A DNA stretch of 35,549 nucleotides, taken from the NCBI GenBank assembly GCA_024643545.1, contig JAHEMR010000020.1:1-35549 (forward strand), read 5' to 3'. This DNA comes from Crocinitomicaceae bacterium (GTDB lineage Bacteria; Bacteroidota; Bacteroidia; Flavobacteriales_D; Crocinitomicaceae). Position numbers and translations under genes: made by a program. The notes beneath the pieces were generated by a model. That model did not search any database. It saw only the letters and a list, made by a program, of their open reading frames with translations, and had not been told where the DNA came from. Shown in pieces: positions 9,746 to 17,949 of this stretch. Positions within the stretch are counted from its first letter, which is position 1. The number at the start of each line of letters is the position of its first letter.

Positions 9746-10402
9746 ATGAAATTTTTCATAGACACAGCAAACCTTGCTGAAATTAAAGAAGCATACGATT
9801 TAGGAATCCTTGATGGCGTAACGACAAATCCATCATTAATGGCGAAAGAAGGAATCACGGGCGCTGAGAACATTTTGAATCATTACGTGGCGATTTGCAA
9901 CATCGTTGATGGTCCAGTGAGCGCAGAAGTTATTTCTACCGATTTCGAAGGAATGGTGCGTGAAGGTGAGCAATTGGCTGCTTTACATAAAAACATTGTG
10001 GTAAAAATCCCTATGATTTTAGAGGGAATCAAAGCGATTAAATACTTTGCATCAAAAGGAATTCGCACAAACTGTACCTTAATCTTCTCTGCAGGTCAAG
10101 CATTATTGGCTGCGAAGGCTGGAGCGACATACATTTCTCCGTTCTTGGGACGTTTGGATGATGTTTCAACAGATGGAATTCAATTGATTCAACAAATCCG
10201 TGTGATTTACGATAACTACGCTTTCGATACAGAAATTCTTGCAGCTTCAGTGCGTCACCCTATGCACATCATTCACTGTGCTGAAATTGGTGCAGACGTT
10301 ATGACGGGTCCATTAAGTGCGATTAAAGCATTGGCAAAACATCCACTAACGGATTTAGGTTTACAGCAGTTTTTAGCGGATTACGCGAAAGGAAATAAGT
10401 AA
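9746..10402 (+). CDS. tal: Short transaldolase (TalC/FSA family)
   Basis: A class I aldolase of the short transaldolase family, which moves a dihydroxyacetone unit between sugar phosphates in the non-oxidative pentose phosphate pathway. The 218 residues are full length. They show [10 protein letters not shown] and GVTTNPSL at the start, the Schiff-base Lys87 in VVKIPM, and [10 protein letters not shown]. Residue 133 is Phe. In E. coli fructose-6-phosphate aldolase the matching residue is Tyr131, and true transaldolases have Phe there, so transaldolase is the better call. Many pipelines would name it fructose-6-phosphate aldolase. It lies 5 bases after yidC. Confidence 0.93.
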   Translation: MKFFIDTANLAEIKEAYDLGILDGVTTNPSLMAKEGITGAENILNHYVAICNIVDGPVSAEVISTDFEGMVREGEQLAALHKNIVVKIPMILEGIKAIKYFASKGIRTNCTLIFSAGQALLAAKAGATYISPFLGRLDDVSTDGIQLIQQIRVIYDNYAFDTEILAASVRHPMHIIHCAEIGADVMTGPLSAIKALAKHPLTDLGLQQFLADYAKGNK

Positions 10403-10404
10403 GC

Positions 10405-10869
10405 ATGCTTCCGAAGGAGGAACGTAAGGCATTCAACGAAGCATTTTGGTCTGGATTTAAAGAACACATGCGCGGACAAATGTCGAGTACTGGTAGACGC
10501 GTGAATTGGGCGAGTTATCCGACACAGGTGAAAAACACTTATTTACGGATGATTTGCACGGGACACCAAACGGCTATTTGCTTTGATATTCAATTCAAAG
10601 ATGCTGGAATTCAAGCCATTGTTTGGGAACAATTGACAGAATTGAAAGTAGTACTGGAAAATGCAATGTCCATTCCAACAAATTGGAATCCACGTTTTCA
10701 TAATCCCGAAGGACACGTAATTGGACGGATTTCCTGGGAGCTACAAAACGTCAATTTTTACGAAAAAGCAGATTGGCCAACGATTTACGCCTTTTACAAA
10801 AAGCACCTTGTTGAATTCGATGCCTTTTACCAAGAATTTAATGACATCCTCATTACCTTGGTCGATTAG
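10405..10869 (+). CDS. DUF4268 domain protein
   Basis: This cytoplasmic protein of 154 residues resembles the DUF4268 family, judged by the opening (FNEAFWSGFKEHM), WASYPTQVKN in the middle and the aromatic C-terminal part. DUF4268 is also found at the end of nuclease-like proteins, but single-domain forms such as this have no assigned role. It has no signal peptide or membrane segment. It starts two bases after the transaldolase stop and is probably the last gene of the pyrG operon. Confidence 0.75.
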   Translation: MLPKEERKAFNEAFWSGFKEHMRGQMSSTGRRVNWASYPTQVKNTYLRMICTGHQTAICFDIQFKDAGIQAIVWEQLTELKVVLENAMSIPTNWNPRFHNPEGHVIGRISWELQNVNFYEKADWPTIYAFYKKHLVEFDAFYQEFNDILITLVD

Positions 10870-10896
10870 TAACAAATGTAAACCCGATTCGTGTTC

Positions 10897-10927
10897 TTGT
10901 ATAATGGCATATTAAAAGTTAACTTTA
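10897..10927 (+). promoter_or_regulatory. Probable promoter of the type IX secreted protein gene
   Basis: TTG (10897-10899) and TAACTTTA (10920-10927) are 20 bases apart, close to the Bacteroidota consensus with one mismatch in the last base of the -7 box. Four bases follow and then the ATG at 10932, the same leaderless spacing seen at mutS2 and nrnA. Confidence 0.5.
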
Positions 10928-10931
10928 CCAA

Positions 10932-11729
10932 ATGAAACACCTTCTTCTTTTTATCCTTGTTTCTAGTTCAATGTTGATTTCCGCGCAAACGGTTATCTTC
11001 TCAACAGATTTCCAACAAGGAATGCCATCAAACTATACCATTGTAGACAACGATGGAAATACTCCTGATCCAGCAGTTGCGGAATTTACTAGTGCGTGGA
11101 TTACCGTTGTTGATCCGGAAAATGCATTAGACACTGTTGCTGCTTCGACATCGTTTTTCACTGCATTGGACTCAGCTAGTCGTTGGATGATCACTCCTCC
11201 CCTTGCACTTGGTGCTTTTGGAAACTTCATTAAATGGAATGCTAAATCTCACGACCCTTCTTTTCCGGACAATTACTTAGTATTGGTTTCATCAACGGAT
11301 AATCAAATAGCTAGTTTCACTGATACGATTGGATTTATTGAAGAAGAGAATTTTGAATGGACAAACCGTGAAGTGAATTTATTCACACAAGGATACCATG
11401 ATCAAACGATTTATGTGGCTTTTGTCAATGTGACCTTAGATGGATTTAAATTGTACATCGATGACATTGAAGTACGCAAAGAAGATCCAGTTGGAATTCA
11501 GGAACCGAATGCTGTTTCATTTGTCGTTTACCCCAATCCAGCGACCGATGTGATTCACGTTTCAAGTACTGAAAAAATTGATCAAATGGATGTGTTGGAC
11601 TTAAATGGCATGCGCTTGTTGTCAAGTACTAATTCATATTTGAATGTCCAAGCGCTTCCAACAGGAATCTACCTCGTTCGTTTTACTGTAAACGGTGTTT
11701 CAACCACACAACGCATTTCCAAAATCTAA
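10932..11729 (+). CDS. Type IX secreted protein with choice-of-anchor J-like domain
   Basis: The 265 residues start with a signal peptide (MKHLLLFILVSSSMLISAQ). The middle (about 20-185) resembles the choice-of-anchor J / cleaved-adhesin beta-sandwich: TDFQQGMPSNYTIVDNDG, a WMITPPLAL segment and the closing LYIDDIEVR. The C-terminal 75 residues are a type A sorting domain, with VVYPNPATDVIHV and a final GIYLVRFTVNG-TQRISKI. The protein should thus be exported by Sec, passed through the type IX system and attached to or released from the cell surface. It may be an adhesin or a carbohydrate-binding protein; its ligand cannot be read from the sequence. Its stop overlaps the next start by one base. 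Confidence 0.88.
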   Translation: MKHLLLFILVSSSMLISAQTVIFSTDFQQGMPSNYTIVDNDGNTPDPAVAEFTSAWITVVDPENALDTVAASTSFFTALDSASRWMITPPLALGAFGNFIKWNAKSHDPSFPDNYLVLVSSTDNQIASFTDTIGFIEEENFEWTNREVNLFTQGYHDQTIYVAFVNVTLDGFKLYIDDIEVRKEDPVGIQEPNAVSFVVYPNPATDVIHVSSTEKIDQMDVLDLNGMRLLSSTNSYLNVQALPTGIYLVRFTVNGVSTTQRISKI

Positions 11730-12373
11730 TGACACATTTAATCGATCAAGTTGCCCAGCTTGTAGAAGCAAAATTCACAGGACTAGAAGGCAGTCATGAT
11801 TGGTTTCACATTGAACGGGTTTGGAAAACAGCTCTTTACTTACAATCCAAAGAAGGAGGAAATGCGGATGAAATTTCACTTGCCGCCTTACTTCACGACT
11901 ATTCAGACCACAAATACAATGGTGGAGACTTTGAAGCTGGATCACGTGAAGTCCTAAATTTATTGAATCAATTAAATTGTCCCTTTGAAATCGCAGACCG
12001 TGTCGCAAAAATCGTTCAGGTCGTTTCTTACAAAGGTGCACTTGTTTCAGACGAAGCAACATCCATTGAAGGAAAAATAGTTCGTGACGCAGATCGTCTA
12101 GATGCAATTGGTGCCATTGGAATAGCACGTGCATTCTCCTATGGAGGAAGTAAGGAGCGTCCATTGTATGACCCGAACATCGCTCCCCTACTTCACGCTA
12201 CGAAAGAAGAATATGCTTCAGCGAAAAGCCATACCATCAATCACTTTTACGAAAAACTCTTGTTGTTAAAAGACCGCATGGAAACAGGAACGGCCCGGAC
12301 ATTAGCAGAAGAAAGACATCAATTTATGTTGGATTTTCTAAAGCAATTTGATCAGGAATGGACTGTAAGTTAA
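11729..12373 (+). CDS. HD-domain phosphohydrolase
   Basis: A cytoplasmic metal-dependent phosphohydrolase of the HD superfamily, similar in layout to E. coli YedJ. The 214 residues show the ordered metal ligands: His in GSHDWFHIERV near residue 23, the HD pair in ALLHDYSDHKYNGG, and a later Asp in IVRDADRLDAIGAIGIARAF. The substrate is unknown and is probably a nucleotide or similar phosphate ester. Start and stop are joined to the previous gene as TAATG, so the two are translationally coupled although their products act in different places. Confidence 0.87.
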   Translation: MTHLIDQVAQLVEAKFTGLEGSHDWFHIERVWKTALYLQSKEGGNADEISLAALLHDYSDHKYNGGDFEAGSREVLNLLNQLNCPFEIADRVAKIVQVVSYKGALVSDEATSIEGKIVRDADRLDAIGAIGIARAFSYGGSKERPLYDPNIAPLLHATKEEYASAKSHTINHFYEKLLLLKDRMETGTARTLAEERHQFMLDFLKQFDQEWTVS

Positions 12374-12389
12374 TCGAATGATCGATTAA
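12370..12389. terminator. Possible bidirectional terminator between convergent genes
   Basis: TTAATCG (12370-12376) and CGATTAA (12383-12389) form a 7-bp stem with a 6-base loop. It spans the stop codons of the HD gene (+) and the toxin gene (-). It is A/T-rich and lacks a long T run, so the terminator role is uncertain. Confidence 0.3.
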
Positions 12390-12706
12390 TTGTTCCGATT
12401 TAACTTTTGGGGATGTTGACGAGTATCGAAGATATCCGTTATTTTTATCTTTTTCATTTTATCATCCACAGTATAAATTAACTTAAACTGTTTATGGATT
12501 AAATAGTGGTATTCAAAGGAACGATGTAGTAACTCTTCTACTAATTGTCCCCATTTTGGATTAGAAAGAAGTTGATTTGGTTCAGAAATGATGTTTTGAA
12601 TTACGTTTTTCGCGATTGAATCTCCAGCAACTTCAGAATAATAATTAAAAATTTTATCCAATTCTTTTTCAGCAAAACTAGACCAAATAATTTCAAATGG
12701 TTTCAT
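12386..12706 (-). CDS. RelE/ParE-family toxin
   Basis: The 106-residue protein fits the RelE/ParE superfamily of type II toxins, which either cut mRNA on the ribosome or poison DNA gyrase. Typical features are the start FEIIWSSFAEKELDKIFNYY, the central VEELLHRSFEYHYLI and the closing KIKITDIFDTRQHPQKL. I cannot tell RNase from gyrase activity; the final DTRQ-P-KL element is common to Bacteroidota members. It overlaps the antitoxin gene upstream by four bases (ATGA), the usual arrangement for coupled translation. Confidence 0.85.
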   Translation of the reverse strand: MKPFEIIWSSFAEKELDKIFNYYSEVAGDSIAKNVIQNIISEPNQLLSNPKWGQLVEELLHRSFEYHYLIHKQFKLIYTVDDKMKKIKITDIFDTRQHPQKLNRNN

Positions 12707-13059
12707 TTGTATTTAGCAGAAAGTTCGGTGCTCGTTTTATACTTACCCTTTTTAAAATCAGATTCAGAATGATCCAAACGAGCATTCAATTCTTTTTTTG
12801 TCATTTTTGAAACCTTTGATTTCATTTCATCTGACTCTATTAATGCCAATGATTGGTAAATGGCTAAATTATCTGTCACCAAACCAATTCCATCCTTTTG
12901 TGTTCTAGTTCGAACGGCAATAATTCGATGCTCTTCTTCCAAAAGTCTTAATCCAGCTTGAATCACCTCATTTGTATTTTTATAACGTCCTTCACACACA
13001 AGTCTTTGAACGAATTGATCGAAATAGTCACCTAAAGAGATGGTAATATTTTTTTTCAT
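12703..13059 (-). CDS. ParD-like antitoxin with an enlarged C-terminal part
   Basis: The partner of the toxin downstream. The N-terminal 45 residues are a ribbon-helix-helix DNA-binding domain (ITISLGDYFDQFVQRLV, then GRYKNTNEVIQAGLRLLEEE), so the protein should dimerise on its own promoter and repress it. ParD proteins usually have 80-90 residues; this one has 118. About 35-40 extra residues (IIAVRTRTQKDG through IESDEMKSKVSK) lie between the DNA-binding domain and the expected toxin-binding tail (KELNARLDHSESDFKKGKYKT). The reading frame is open throughout, so this is an insertion or a distinct subfamily and not damage. Confidence 0.82.
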   Translation of the reverse strand: MKKNITISLGDYFDQFVQRLVCEGRYKNTNEVIQAGLRLLEEEHRIIAVRTRTQKDGIGLVTDNLAIYQSLALIESDEMKSKVSKMTKKELNARLDHSESDFKKGKYKTSTELSAKYK

Positions 13060-13370
13060 GGTGAATCATTTAATTTATTCTAAAATAGGTAAAATCACTG
13101 TATAACGCAAGTTGTTTTTTGACCTTTTTAACTGGGGTACGTTTCAAATATCACCTATAACTATATCACATTCGAACAAATTAAAGATTCACGTGAGAAC
13201 TTTTCTTGGATACACTTTAAAAAAATCAACAGACTAAATTAAAGTCGTTTAAATAAATCAATAATTTTATGTTTCATGCAAATACTCTTTTTGGGAGAAC
13301 AATCGATTGAGTTTTCAAAAGGAAAATCATCAAGAAAGCATTCAAATTAGAATCGTTAGAAATTTAATGT
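13060..13370. other. Gene-free stretch upstream of the toxin-antitoxin pair
   Basis: These 311 bases are AT-rich and hold no convincing gene. The part next to the antitoxin start should carry its promoter and operator, but I find no clear TAnnTTTG box or inverted repeat. On the plus strand 13132-13242 is open for 36 codons without a start codon and looks like a possible gene remnant of unknown origin. Confidence 0.5.
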
Positions 13371-14000
13371 CTATTCTAATATTAGTCCCATCTCTAAACC
13401 AACCCAAGTGGATAAATTCTCTATATCAGTGTTCGGTTTAAAAAGTCCAATTTCATCCACTAAAAAATTCATTCGTCCATAATTACATGGAGCACATGTA
13501 ATCAGTAGATTATCTTTGCTTGTTTTACCGCCTCTCGCATGCGGGATCAGGTGATCAAATTGCATCCACATAGCTTGAAAAGCAGCATGCTGTTCAGTAT
13601 TTGTCTTCCCCCACCGTACTGCATTGGGATATTTTTTATGAAAAAACAAACGTGTTTCCTTTCGAATTAACGGTATGCCACAAAAACGACAATTAAACCC
13701 ATCTCTCTTTAACAGTTCAATTTCTAGACTTTTTGTAGGCATTCGAACTGAATCACGTTCATTTTTTGGTAATGTTTTTGGATTACCTAATGTTTTGACT
13801 AATTGAGAATAAACGCCCATTGGTCCCCAAATAGACTCAGTCCAATCACGAATTGCTGGAATATCAGCTTTCTGAAACAAGTGTTCAGCTAAAATAGAAT
13901 CCCCATCAAAATGAGCGCGTACAGCTTGACTTAATAAATCTGCTGCTAAACTAATTTCAGAAATTGGTTCCTTCAAACACCTTTTAACATTTTTAGACAT
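13371..14000 (-). CDS. HNH endonuclease
   Basis: The 209-residue protein ends in an HNH nuclease domain (about 112-200). It has a first Cys pair in FNCRFCGIP, the catalytic core QFDHLIPHARGG, the Asn in DNLLITC and a second Cys pair in CAPCNYG, so a zinc ion probably braces the fold. The N-terminal half is helical and I do not recognise it. HNH proteins of this kind occur in mobile elements and defence loci. No methylase or other partner stands beside it; its neighbours are the toxin-antitoxin pair and the patatin gene. There is no signal peptide. Confidence 0.85.
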   Translation of the reverse strand: MSKNVKRCLKEPISEISLAADLLSQAVRAHFDGDSILAEHLFQKADIPAIRDWTESIWGPMGVYSQLVKTLGNPKTLPKNERDSVRMPTKSLEIELLKRDGFNCRFCGIPLIRKETRLFFHKKYPNAVRWGKTNTEQHAAFQAMWMQFDHLIPHARGGKTSKDNLLITCAPCNYGRMNFLVDEIGLFKPNTDIENLSTWVGLEMGLILE

Positions 14001-14175
14001 TCACTTGTTTTTTTAAAGTCAGAAAGAATTTTTTAATAGAAAGTTGAATTATATAAGTTAAGCACAGAGAATAAATATTTTTCATTTTTTTTTCAAAATC
14101 TTGATTTACTCAATCCTGAATAAATCAGGTTCCACTTGAGCAATATTTAAGGAAGAAATTGCATTCGGAGGTACC

Positions 14176-14436
14176 TCATTCTTTATTTTCAAAATTTTCA
14201 CCCGGAATTTCATTGATCCCTAAATATTCTAGTATTCCTGTATTCGGGATTTTTGTAAAATGGCAACCTGTTTCGGCATCGCACTCCCCCCAATAAAGCG
14301 CGCATTTCCAGCGAACGATGGGAGACAGTCCATGATACCATTCACCGGTTCTGATTTTAACGAAGTAAGCGAAGGAGAAAAAAACCGCTAAAAAAATTGA
14401 AAAAAAAATAGCTATTCGTTTGATTTTAACATGCAT
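14176..14436 (-). CDS. Small single-pass membrane protein, unknown
   Basis: I do not recognise this 86-residue protein. It has a basic start (MHVKIKRIA), one membrane segment (about 8-27, rich in Phe/Ile/Ala) and a short outer part with three cysteines (WKCALYWGECDAETGC). The frame is open for 19 more codons upstream, but that start would overlap the patatin gene by 47 bases; the ATG at 14436 removes the overlap and leaves 10 bases between the genes. It probably forms an operon with the patatin gene. Confidence 0.55.
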   Translation of the reverse strand: MHVKIKRIAIFFSIFLAVFFSFAYFVKIRTGEWYHGLSPIVRWKCALYWGECDAETGCHFTKIPNTGILEYLGINEIPGENFENKE

Positions 14437-14446
14437 AAGTCGCTTT

Positions 14447-15502
14447 TTATTTATTTTTTTTCTGTAAAAATAAGCGCGCATGGCGTTCCCCACTTTCCAT
14501 CAACGCAGTCTTCTGTTCTAAGCTTAATCGTTTTATTTTCGGTCCAATTCCAACGGATGACACGGAAATAGTGCGTTCCCAATCTTCCTTGATTAAGGCG
14601 TTTCTATTCAAATTCTCAATGACAATTAAGTAAAATGCTTTCATGAAATCACTAAAATTCTGAATCTCTAATGGTGCGAGGCTTTGATTTTTCAAATCAT
14701 TCTCAATTTGATTATCTGTGTCAATTCGTACACCGATTGTATTAAAATTAGGAATTCTTGTACCATTGATAATGGAATCAAAAACAAAAATGGGGTAATT
14801 TCCAATGATACCACCATCCACCATCACATCGAAATCCGAAATGTTTTTAGGATGTTCAACTACGTTTCCAAGTGAATCAATAAAAACAGCCTCAAAATAC
14901 AACGGAATCGACATGGAAATCCGAACCGCATCTTTTACTTTCATTTTGGGATATGTTTCTCTAGAAAAAACAACTAATTTTTGTTTATTTAAACAAGTCG
15001 CGGTCACATACAATTCCTTGAATCCAGATCCCTTAAGTTGTTCGAAAGTGATGTCCTTATTACCTGTTTTTCGCTCAATAATTTCTTCCAACCATTTTGT
15101 AAAGGCCTTGCCTTTGTACCATCCAAAACGTTTTGAAAGCCTTGCAAAACCTCCGAGAAAAATAAATTGTCCGTCGTTGAATTTCTGAAATTTTGTTGCG
15201 GAGATAATTTGATAAATCTCAGAGGAGGAATAACCTAATGACACCATCAAGGAAGTGATTGCACCAGCTGAAGTTCCACAAACTCGCTTCACATTTGAAA
15301 TTACACCTGTTCGTTCAAGCTCTTTTATAACACCAGAATAAGCAACTCCTTTTATTCCTGCTCCCTCAAAAACTAAGTTTTCAACTTGTGAAAATTTTCC
15401 TTGATAACTAGTATCCGTGAATAAATTTACTTGACTATTCAAATTACCCTGATACAGGACAAGCAATAAGCACAATAAACTTAAATGAAAAAACGGTTTC
15501 AT
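14447..15502 (-). CDS. Patatin-like phospholipase, exported
   Basis: A serine lipid hydrolase of the patatin family. The 351 residues start with a signal peptide (about 1-24). The fold is then complete: oxyanion hole GAGIKG at 47-52, nucleophile Ser78 in GTSAG, and the second half of the Ser/Asp dyad at Asp229 in VDGGIIGNYP. The protein should act on phospholipids in the periplasm or at the surface. Patatins also occur as effector proteins in defence systems (CBASS), but those lack signal peptides and sit next to a nucleotidyltransferase; neither holds here. A small membrane protein gene follows after 10 bases. Confidence 0.9.
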   Translation of the reverse strand: MKPFFHLSLLCLLLVLYQGNLNSQVNLFTDTSYQGKFSQVENLVFEGAGIKGVAYSGVIKELERTGVISNVKRVCGTSAGAITSLMVSLGYSSSEIYQIISATKFQKFNDGQFIFLGGFARLSKRFGWYKGKAFTKWLEEIIERKTGNKDITFEQLKGSGFKELYVTATCLNKQKLVVFSRETYPKMKVKDAVRISMSIPLYFEAVFIDSLGNVVEHPKNISDFDVMVDGGIIGNYPIFVFDSIINGTRIPNFNTIGVRIDTDNQIENDLKNQSLAPLEIQNFSDFMKAFYLIVIENLNRNALIKEDWERTISVSSVGIGPKIKRLSLEQKTALMESGERHARLFLQKKNK

Positions 15503-15578
15503 AAATTAGTTAATAACGACCTTAAGGTAACTAAGTTTACTGTGATAAATCCAACAGTTTTTTTTTTTTTGATTCGAC

Positions 15579-16184
15579 TTACTTAAAATCAGCACCTATC
15601 CCGCTTAATGCCTCAAAATACAATTCAACATTGGATAAGGTAATCAAATCCAAAGTCACTTTCTTTTTGATTGAGCCAATTTGATACATCCCCGTATTTA
15701 AATTGACACTAATGTCATAAGCCCCCTCTTGGTTATAATCCGGAAGGTGACCTTCATCGTAACCAATCAATTTCATATTTTCAAGGTCTTGATAGTATTT
15801 AAATTTTAATTCGGTACTACACCTACCAGCACAATCATTTCCAAAAACAGACAACACGTTATTTTCAAAAGACAATGAAATGAGGTCATGGTACCAAGGA
15901 AACTTATAATAATTCCCCTCTGAAAACCATTTTTTTGAAAGGTAAACGACTACGACTACTTCCATCCCTTCATCTGATGCTGCATCCCCTGAAGCGCAAA
16001 CAATCGCTAAGTCATTACGACCATCCAAATCAAAATCACCAGATACACGGTTCTCTTCGTTGTCGTAATTTAACAAGGTATGAAAACCTGCTGGCAAGTT
16101 AAACTGCTGTGCGAAAACATCATTTAATGATAAACAAAATGTCGTTACAGCGAGTATGGCGAAATTTAGTGTTAGTTGTTTCAT
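15579..16184 (-). CDS. Exported protein of unknown function, FG-GAP-like motif
   Basis: The 201 residues begin with a signal peptide ending near Ala25 (DVFAQ). One segment, GDFDLDGRNDLAIVCA, looks like the calcium-binding DxDxDG motif of FG-GAP/VCBS repeats, but only one copy is present, so it does not make a full propeller. Two cysteines lie close together in NDCAGRCST. I do not recognise the family. It lies 10 bases downstream of the SH3-domain gene and is probably cotranscribed with it. Confidence 0.6.
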   Translation of the reverse strand: MKQLTLNFAILAVTTFCLSLNDVFAQQFNLPAGFHTLLNYDNEENRVSGDFDLDGRNDLAIVCASGDAASDEGMEVVVVVYLSKKWFSEGNYYKFPWYHDLISLSFENNVLSVFGNDCAGRCSTELKFKYYQDLENMKLIGYDEGHLPDYNQEGAYDISVNLNTGMYQIGSIKKKVTLDLITLSNVELYFEALSGIGADFK

Positions 16185-16194
16185 AAAAATTAAG

Positions 16195-16812
16195 TTAGTG
16201 AATAATCTTAATACGAGAAGCGTGAATATATCCCAAAAGTTTCACCCCATCGTAGACACAATCAATTCTATACCAATTCGGATCTGAACAGGTATAGAAA
16301 TAAAAGCACTCATGATTGATTTCTGAAGGTTCTAGCTTTCCAACAATGGAGGATTTTACATTCATTTGAGAACGGACATTAACATATCCATCTGGATCAA
16401 CAATTTTACCGATTTTAGGCAAGTTGATTTTTCGCGTAGACTTTGGAGTTCCGATCGTATTTATTCCTGTAACCACCCATCCGGTGCAGTCATAATCGTA
16501 TGACCCTTCATTGCATAGGTGATGCATAAACATCATATCAATAACTAAATCTTGATCAGTGTAAGACCAAATAGAGTCTTTTAGAGAAATCCCCTCGTAA
16601 AAAGCAGGTAAATCAATAACTTGATTATTACTCAAGGTAAGATAATTTTGCGTAATACCATCGACAAAGAGTAAACCACCCCCATTATAGCTTTCATTAT
16701 TCACACCAACAAATTTTGCGGTAAATCTTTTTGCTTGTCCAATTGACTGAGCAGACAAATTATTCCCGTAAATGAACATACAGAAAATCACAATTTGTAT
16801 AATAAGTTTCAT
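16195..16812 (-). CDS. Exported protein with a C-terminal SH3-like domain
   Basis: The 205 residues carry a signal peptide (about 1-21, ending NNLSAQ). The last 65 residues fit a bacterial SH3 (SH3_3/YgiM-type) domain, with DGYVNVRSQMNVKSSIVGKL and a final LLGYIHASRIKI. Such domains often bind peptidoglycan or other wall material. The N-terminal 135 residues are not recognised; they hold two cysteines in HHLCNEGSYDYDCTGW that could form a disulfide. It is upstream of another exported protein gene, 10 bases apart. Confidence 0.72.
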   Translation of the reverse strand: MKLIIQIVIFCMFIYGNNLSAQSIGQAKRFTAKFVGVNNESYNGGGLLFVDGITQNYLTLSNNQVIDLPAFYEGISLKDSIWSYTDQDLVIDMMFMHHLCNEGSYDYDCTGWVVTGINTIGTPKSTRKINLPKIGKIVDPDGYVNVRSQMNVKSSIVGKLEPSEINHECFYFYTCSDPNWYRIDCVYDGVKLLGYIHASRIKIIH

Positions 16813-16905
16813 GATTAGATCATCAGTTAAATAACAATGTCCTTAGACGTGGACAACTTTTTTCAAAAAAATCCGTTCTGAATTTCAAGAGAAATCATGT
16901 AGCAA

Positions 16906-17322
16906 TTAAAACTTAAAAAAGAAAAAAGTCACCGCAGCCCATTCTTTTTTAACGCCTTTCGCATATCCTATTGTTGAATAGCTGCTGTTTTGAACAGTCC
17001 CGTCATCTTTGATGTAACCAATAGTTGAGTAGCTACTATTTTGAACAGTACCATCTTTCTTAACGTAACCCACGGTTGAATAACTGCTATTTTGAATGGT
17101 GCCATCTGATTTTATGTAGCCAATTGTTGCGTAACTGCTATTCTGAATTGTTCCATCAGATTTGATGTGTCCGACAGTAGCATAGCTTTTATTTTGAATG
17201 GTTCCGTCCGTTTTGATGTAACCCGTTGTCCCATAATTACTTGATTGAATCGTTTGCGAATGAGCAAAGCCAAAAGAAAGGATCATCGATCCTAAAATCA
17301 TTAATTTTTTCATGTTTTTCAT
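16906..17322 (-). CDS. Exported repeat protein with 17-residue repeats
   Basis: A signal peptide (about 1-22, ending AHSQ) is followed by five full copies and one partial copy of a 17-residue unit, consensus SSY(A/S)T(I/V)GYIKxDGT(I/V)QN, from about residue 28 to 122. The chain ends in EWAAVTFFFFKF. The regular unit predicts a small closed beta structure of five to six blades or strands. RefSeq names a similar Bacteroidota family '5-fold beta-flower protein'; I recall this but cannot confirm it. The role is unknown. A second exported repeat protein of related design lies 1.1 kb upstream. Confidence 0.75.
   Translation of the reverse strand: MKNMKKLMILGSMILSFGFAHSQTIQSSNYGTTGYIKTDGTIQNKSYATVGHIKSDGTIQNSSYATIGYIKSDGTIQNSSYSTVGYVKKDGTVQNSSYSTIGYIKDDGTVQNSSYSTIGYAKGVKKEWAAVTFFFFKF
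16957..17241 (-). repeat. 51-bp coding tandem repeats (17 residues each)
   Basis: Five to six degenerate 51-base units encode the 17-residue repeats of the exported protein. They vary mostly at third codon positions, so the protein repeat is old and under selection; it is not a fresh DNA expansion. Confidence 0.8.
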
Positions 17323-17389
17323 TTTACTTTAGTTTAGGTTTTACTTCATTACTTACTTTGATTTTATATTTAAATTAAGTCCATCAATT

Positions 17390-17803
17390 CTATTGTTTTC
17401 CAAAGATACTCATTGGACAACTCGGGAAATTTTTAACAATTTCTTTCGCGATTCGACTATTTTGTTGAGGAAAATCTATCATTTCAAAATCGTCTTGAAA
17501 CTCAATGTTTTCTTGCCATTTTACAGATTCCCAAGACCCGTTAACTTTTTGAAATAAGTCCCATCTTGGATCACCATACTCCTTGTTATTTTTTAAAGGC
17601 GTTACGTACGCACAAGCCCAATTCCCGGAAATTAAAAAATGTTCGACCCGAAAGAGAATTTGATTTTTCTCTGATTCAAAATCTTCTCTAAAAATATCCA
17701 ATATTTGGGTTCGCTCAGGAGTTCCTTTTTGAGGTGTATAAACGTTTTGAGCCTTTAGTTGTAAGGAAACGATTAGCAAAAAAATGAAAATAGCATACTT
17801 CAT
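17390..17803 (-). CDS. Exported protein of unknown function
   Basis: The 137 residues start with a signal peptide (about 1-19, ending LKAQ). The mature part opens with TPQKGTPERTQILDIFRED and continues with FLISGNWACAYVTPL and GSWESVKW. This order resembles a small family of secreted bacterial proteins with GxPERxxILDxxR near the start and a half-barrel fold, but no function is known to me. The C-terminal NFPSCPMSIF closes the domain. It stands alone between other exported orphans. Confidence 0.6.
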   Translation of the reverse strand: MKYAIFIFLLIVSLQLKAQNVYTPQKGTPERTQILDIFREDFESEKNQILFRVEHFLISGNWACAYVTPLKNNKEYGDPRWDLFQKVNGSWESVKWQENIEFQDDFEMIDFPQQNSRIAKEIVKNFPSCPMSIFGKQ

Positions 17804-17949
17804 CTGTCTATTTTGTTTTAAGAAATAATGTTATTGATGATAACTATCGTTATTGACCTTAGATAAATCAATCCTTTTTTCATTTCTAACATTTTTAAAT
17901 CACTTACTCTATAATGGATTTTCGGTACACTCCATATTACATGTAAAAT

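Noticed and set aside
13132..13242. A short plus-strand gene in the gap before the HNH gene
   Set aside because: Open for 36 codons only, with no start codon and no recognisable family; kept as a possible remnant in the gap description.
13371..14000. HNH gene as part of a restriction-modification system
   Set aside because: There is no methyltransferase or specificity gene nearby.
14447..15502. Patatin as the effector of a CBASS-type defence system
   Set aside because: The protein has a signal peptide and no nucleotidyltransferase or other CBASS gene lies next to it.
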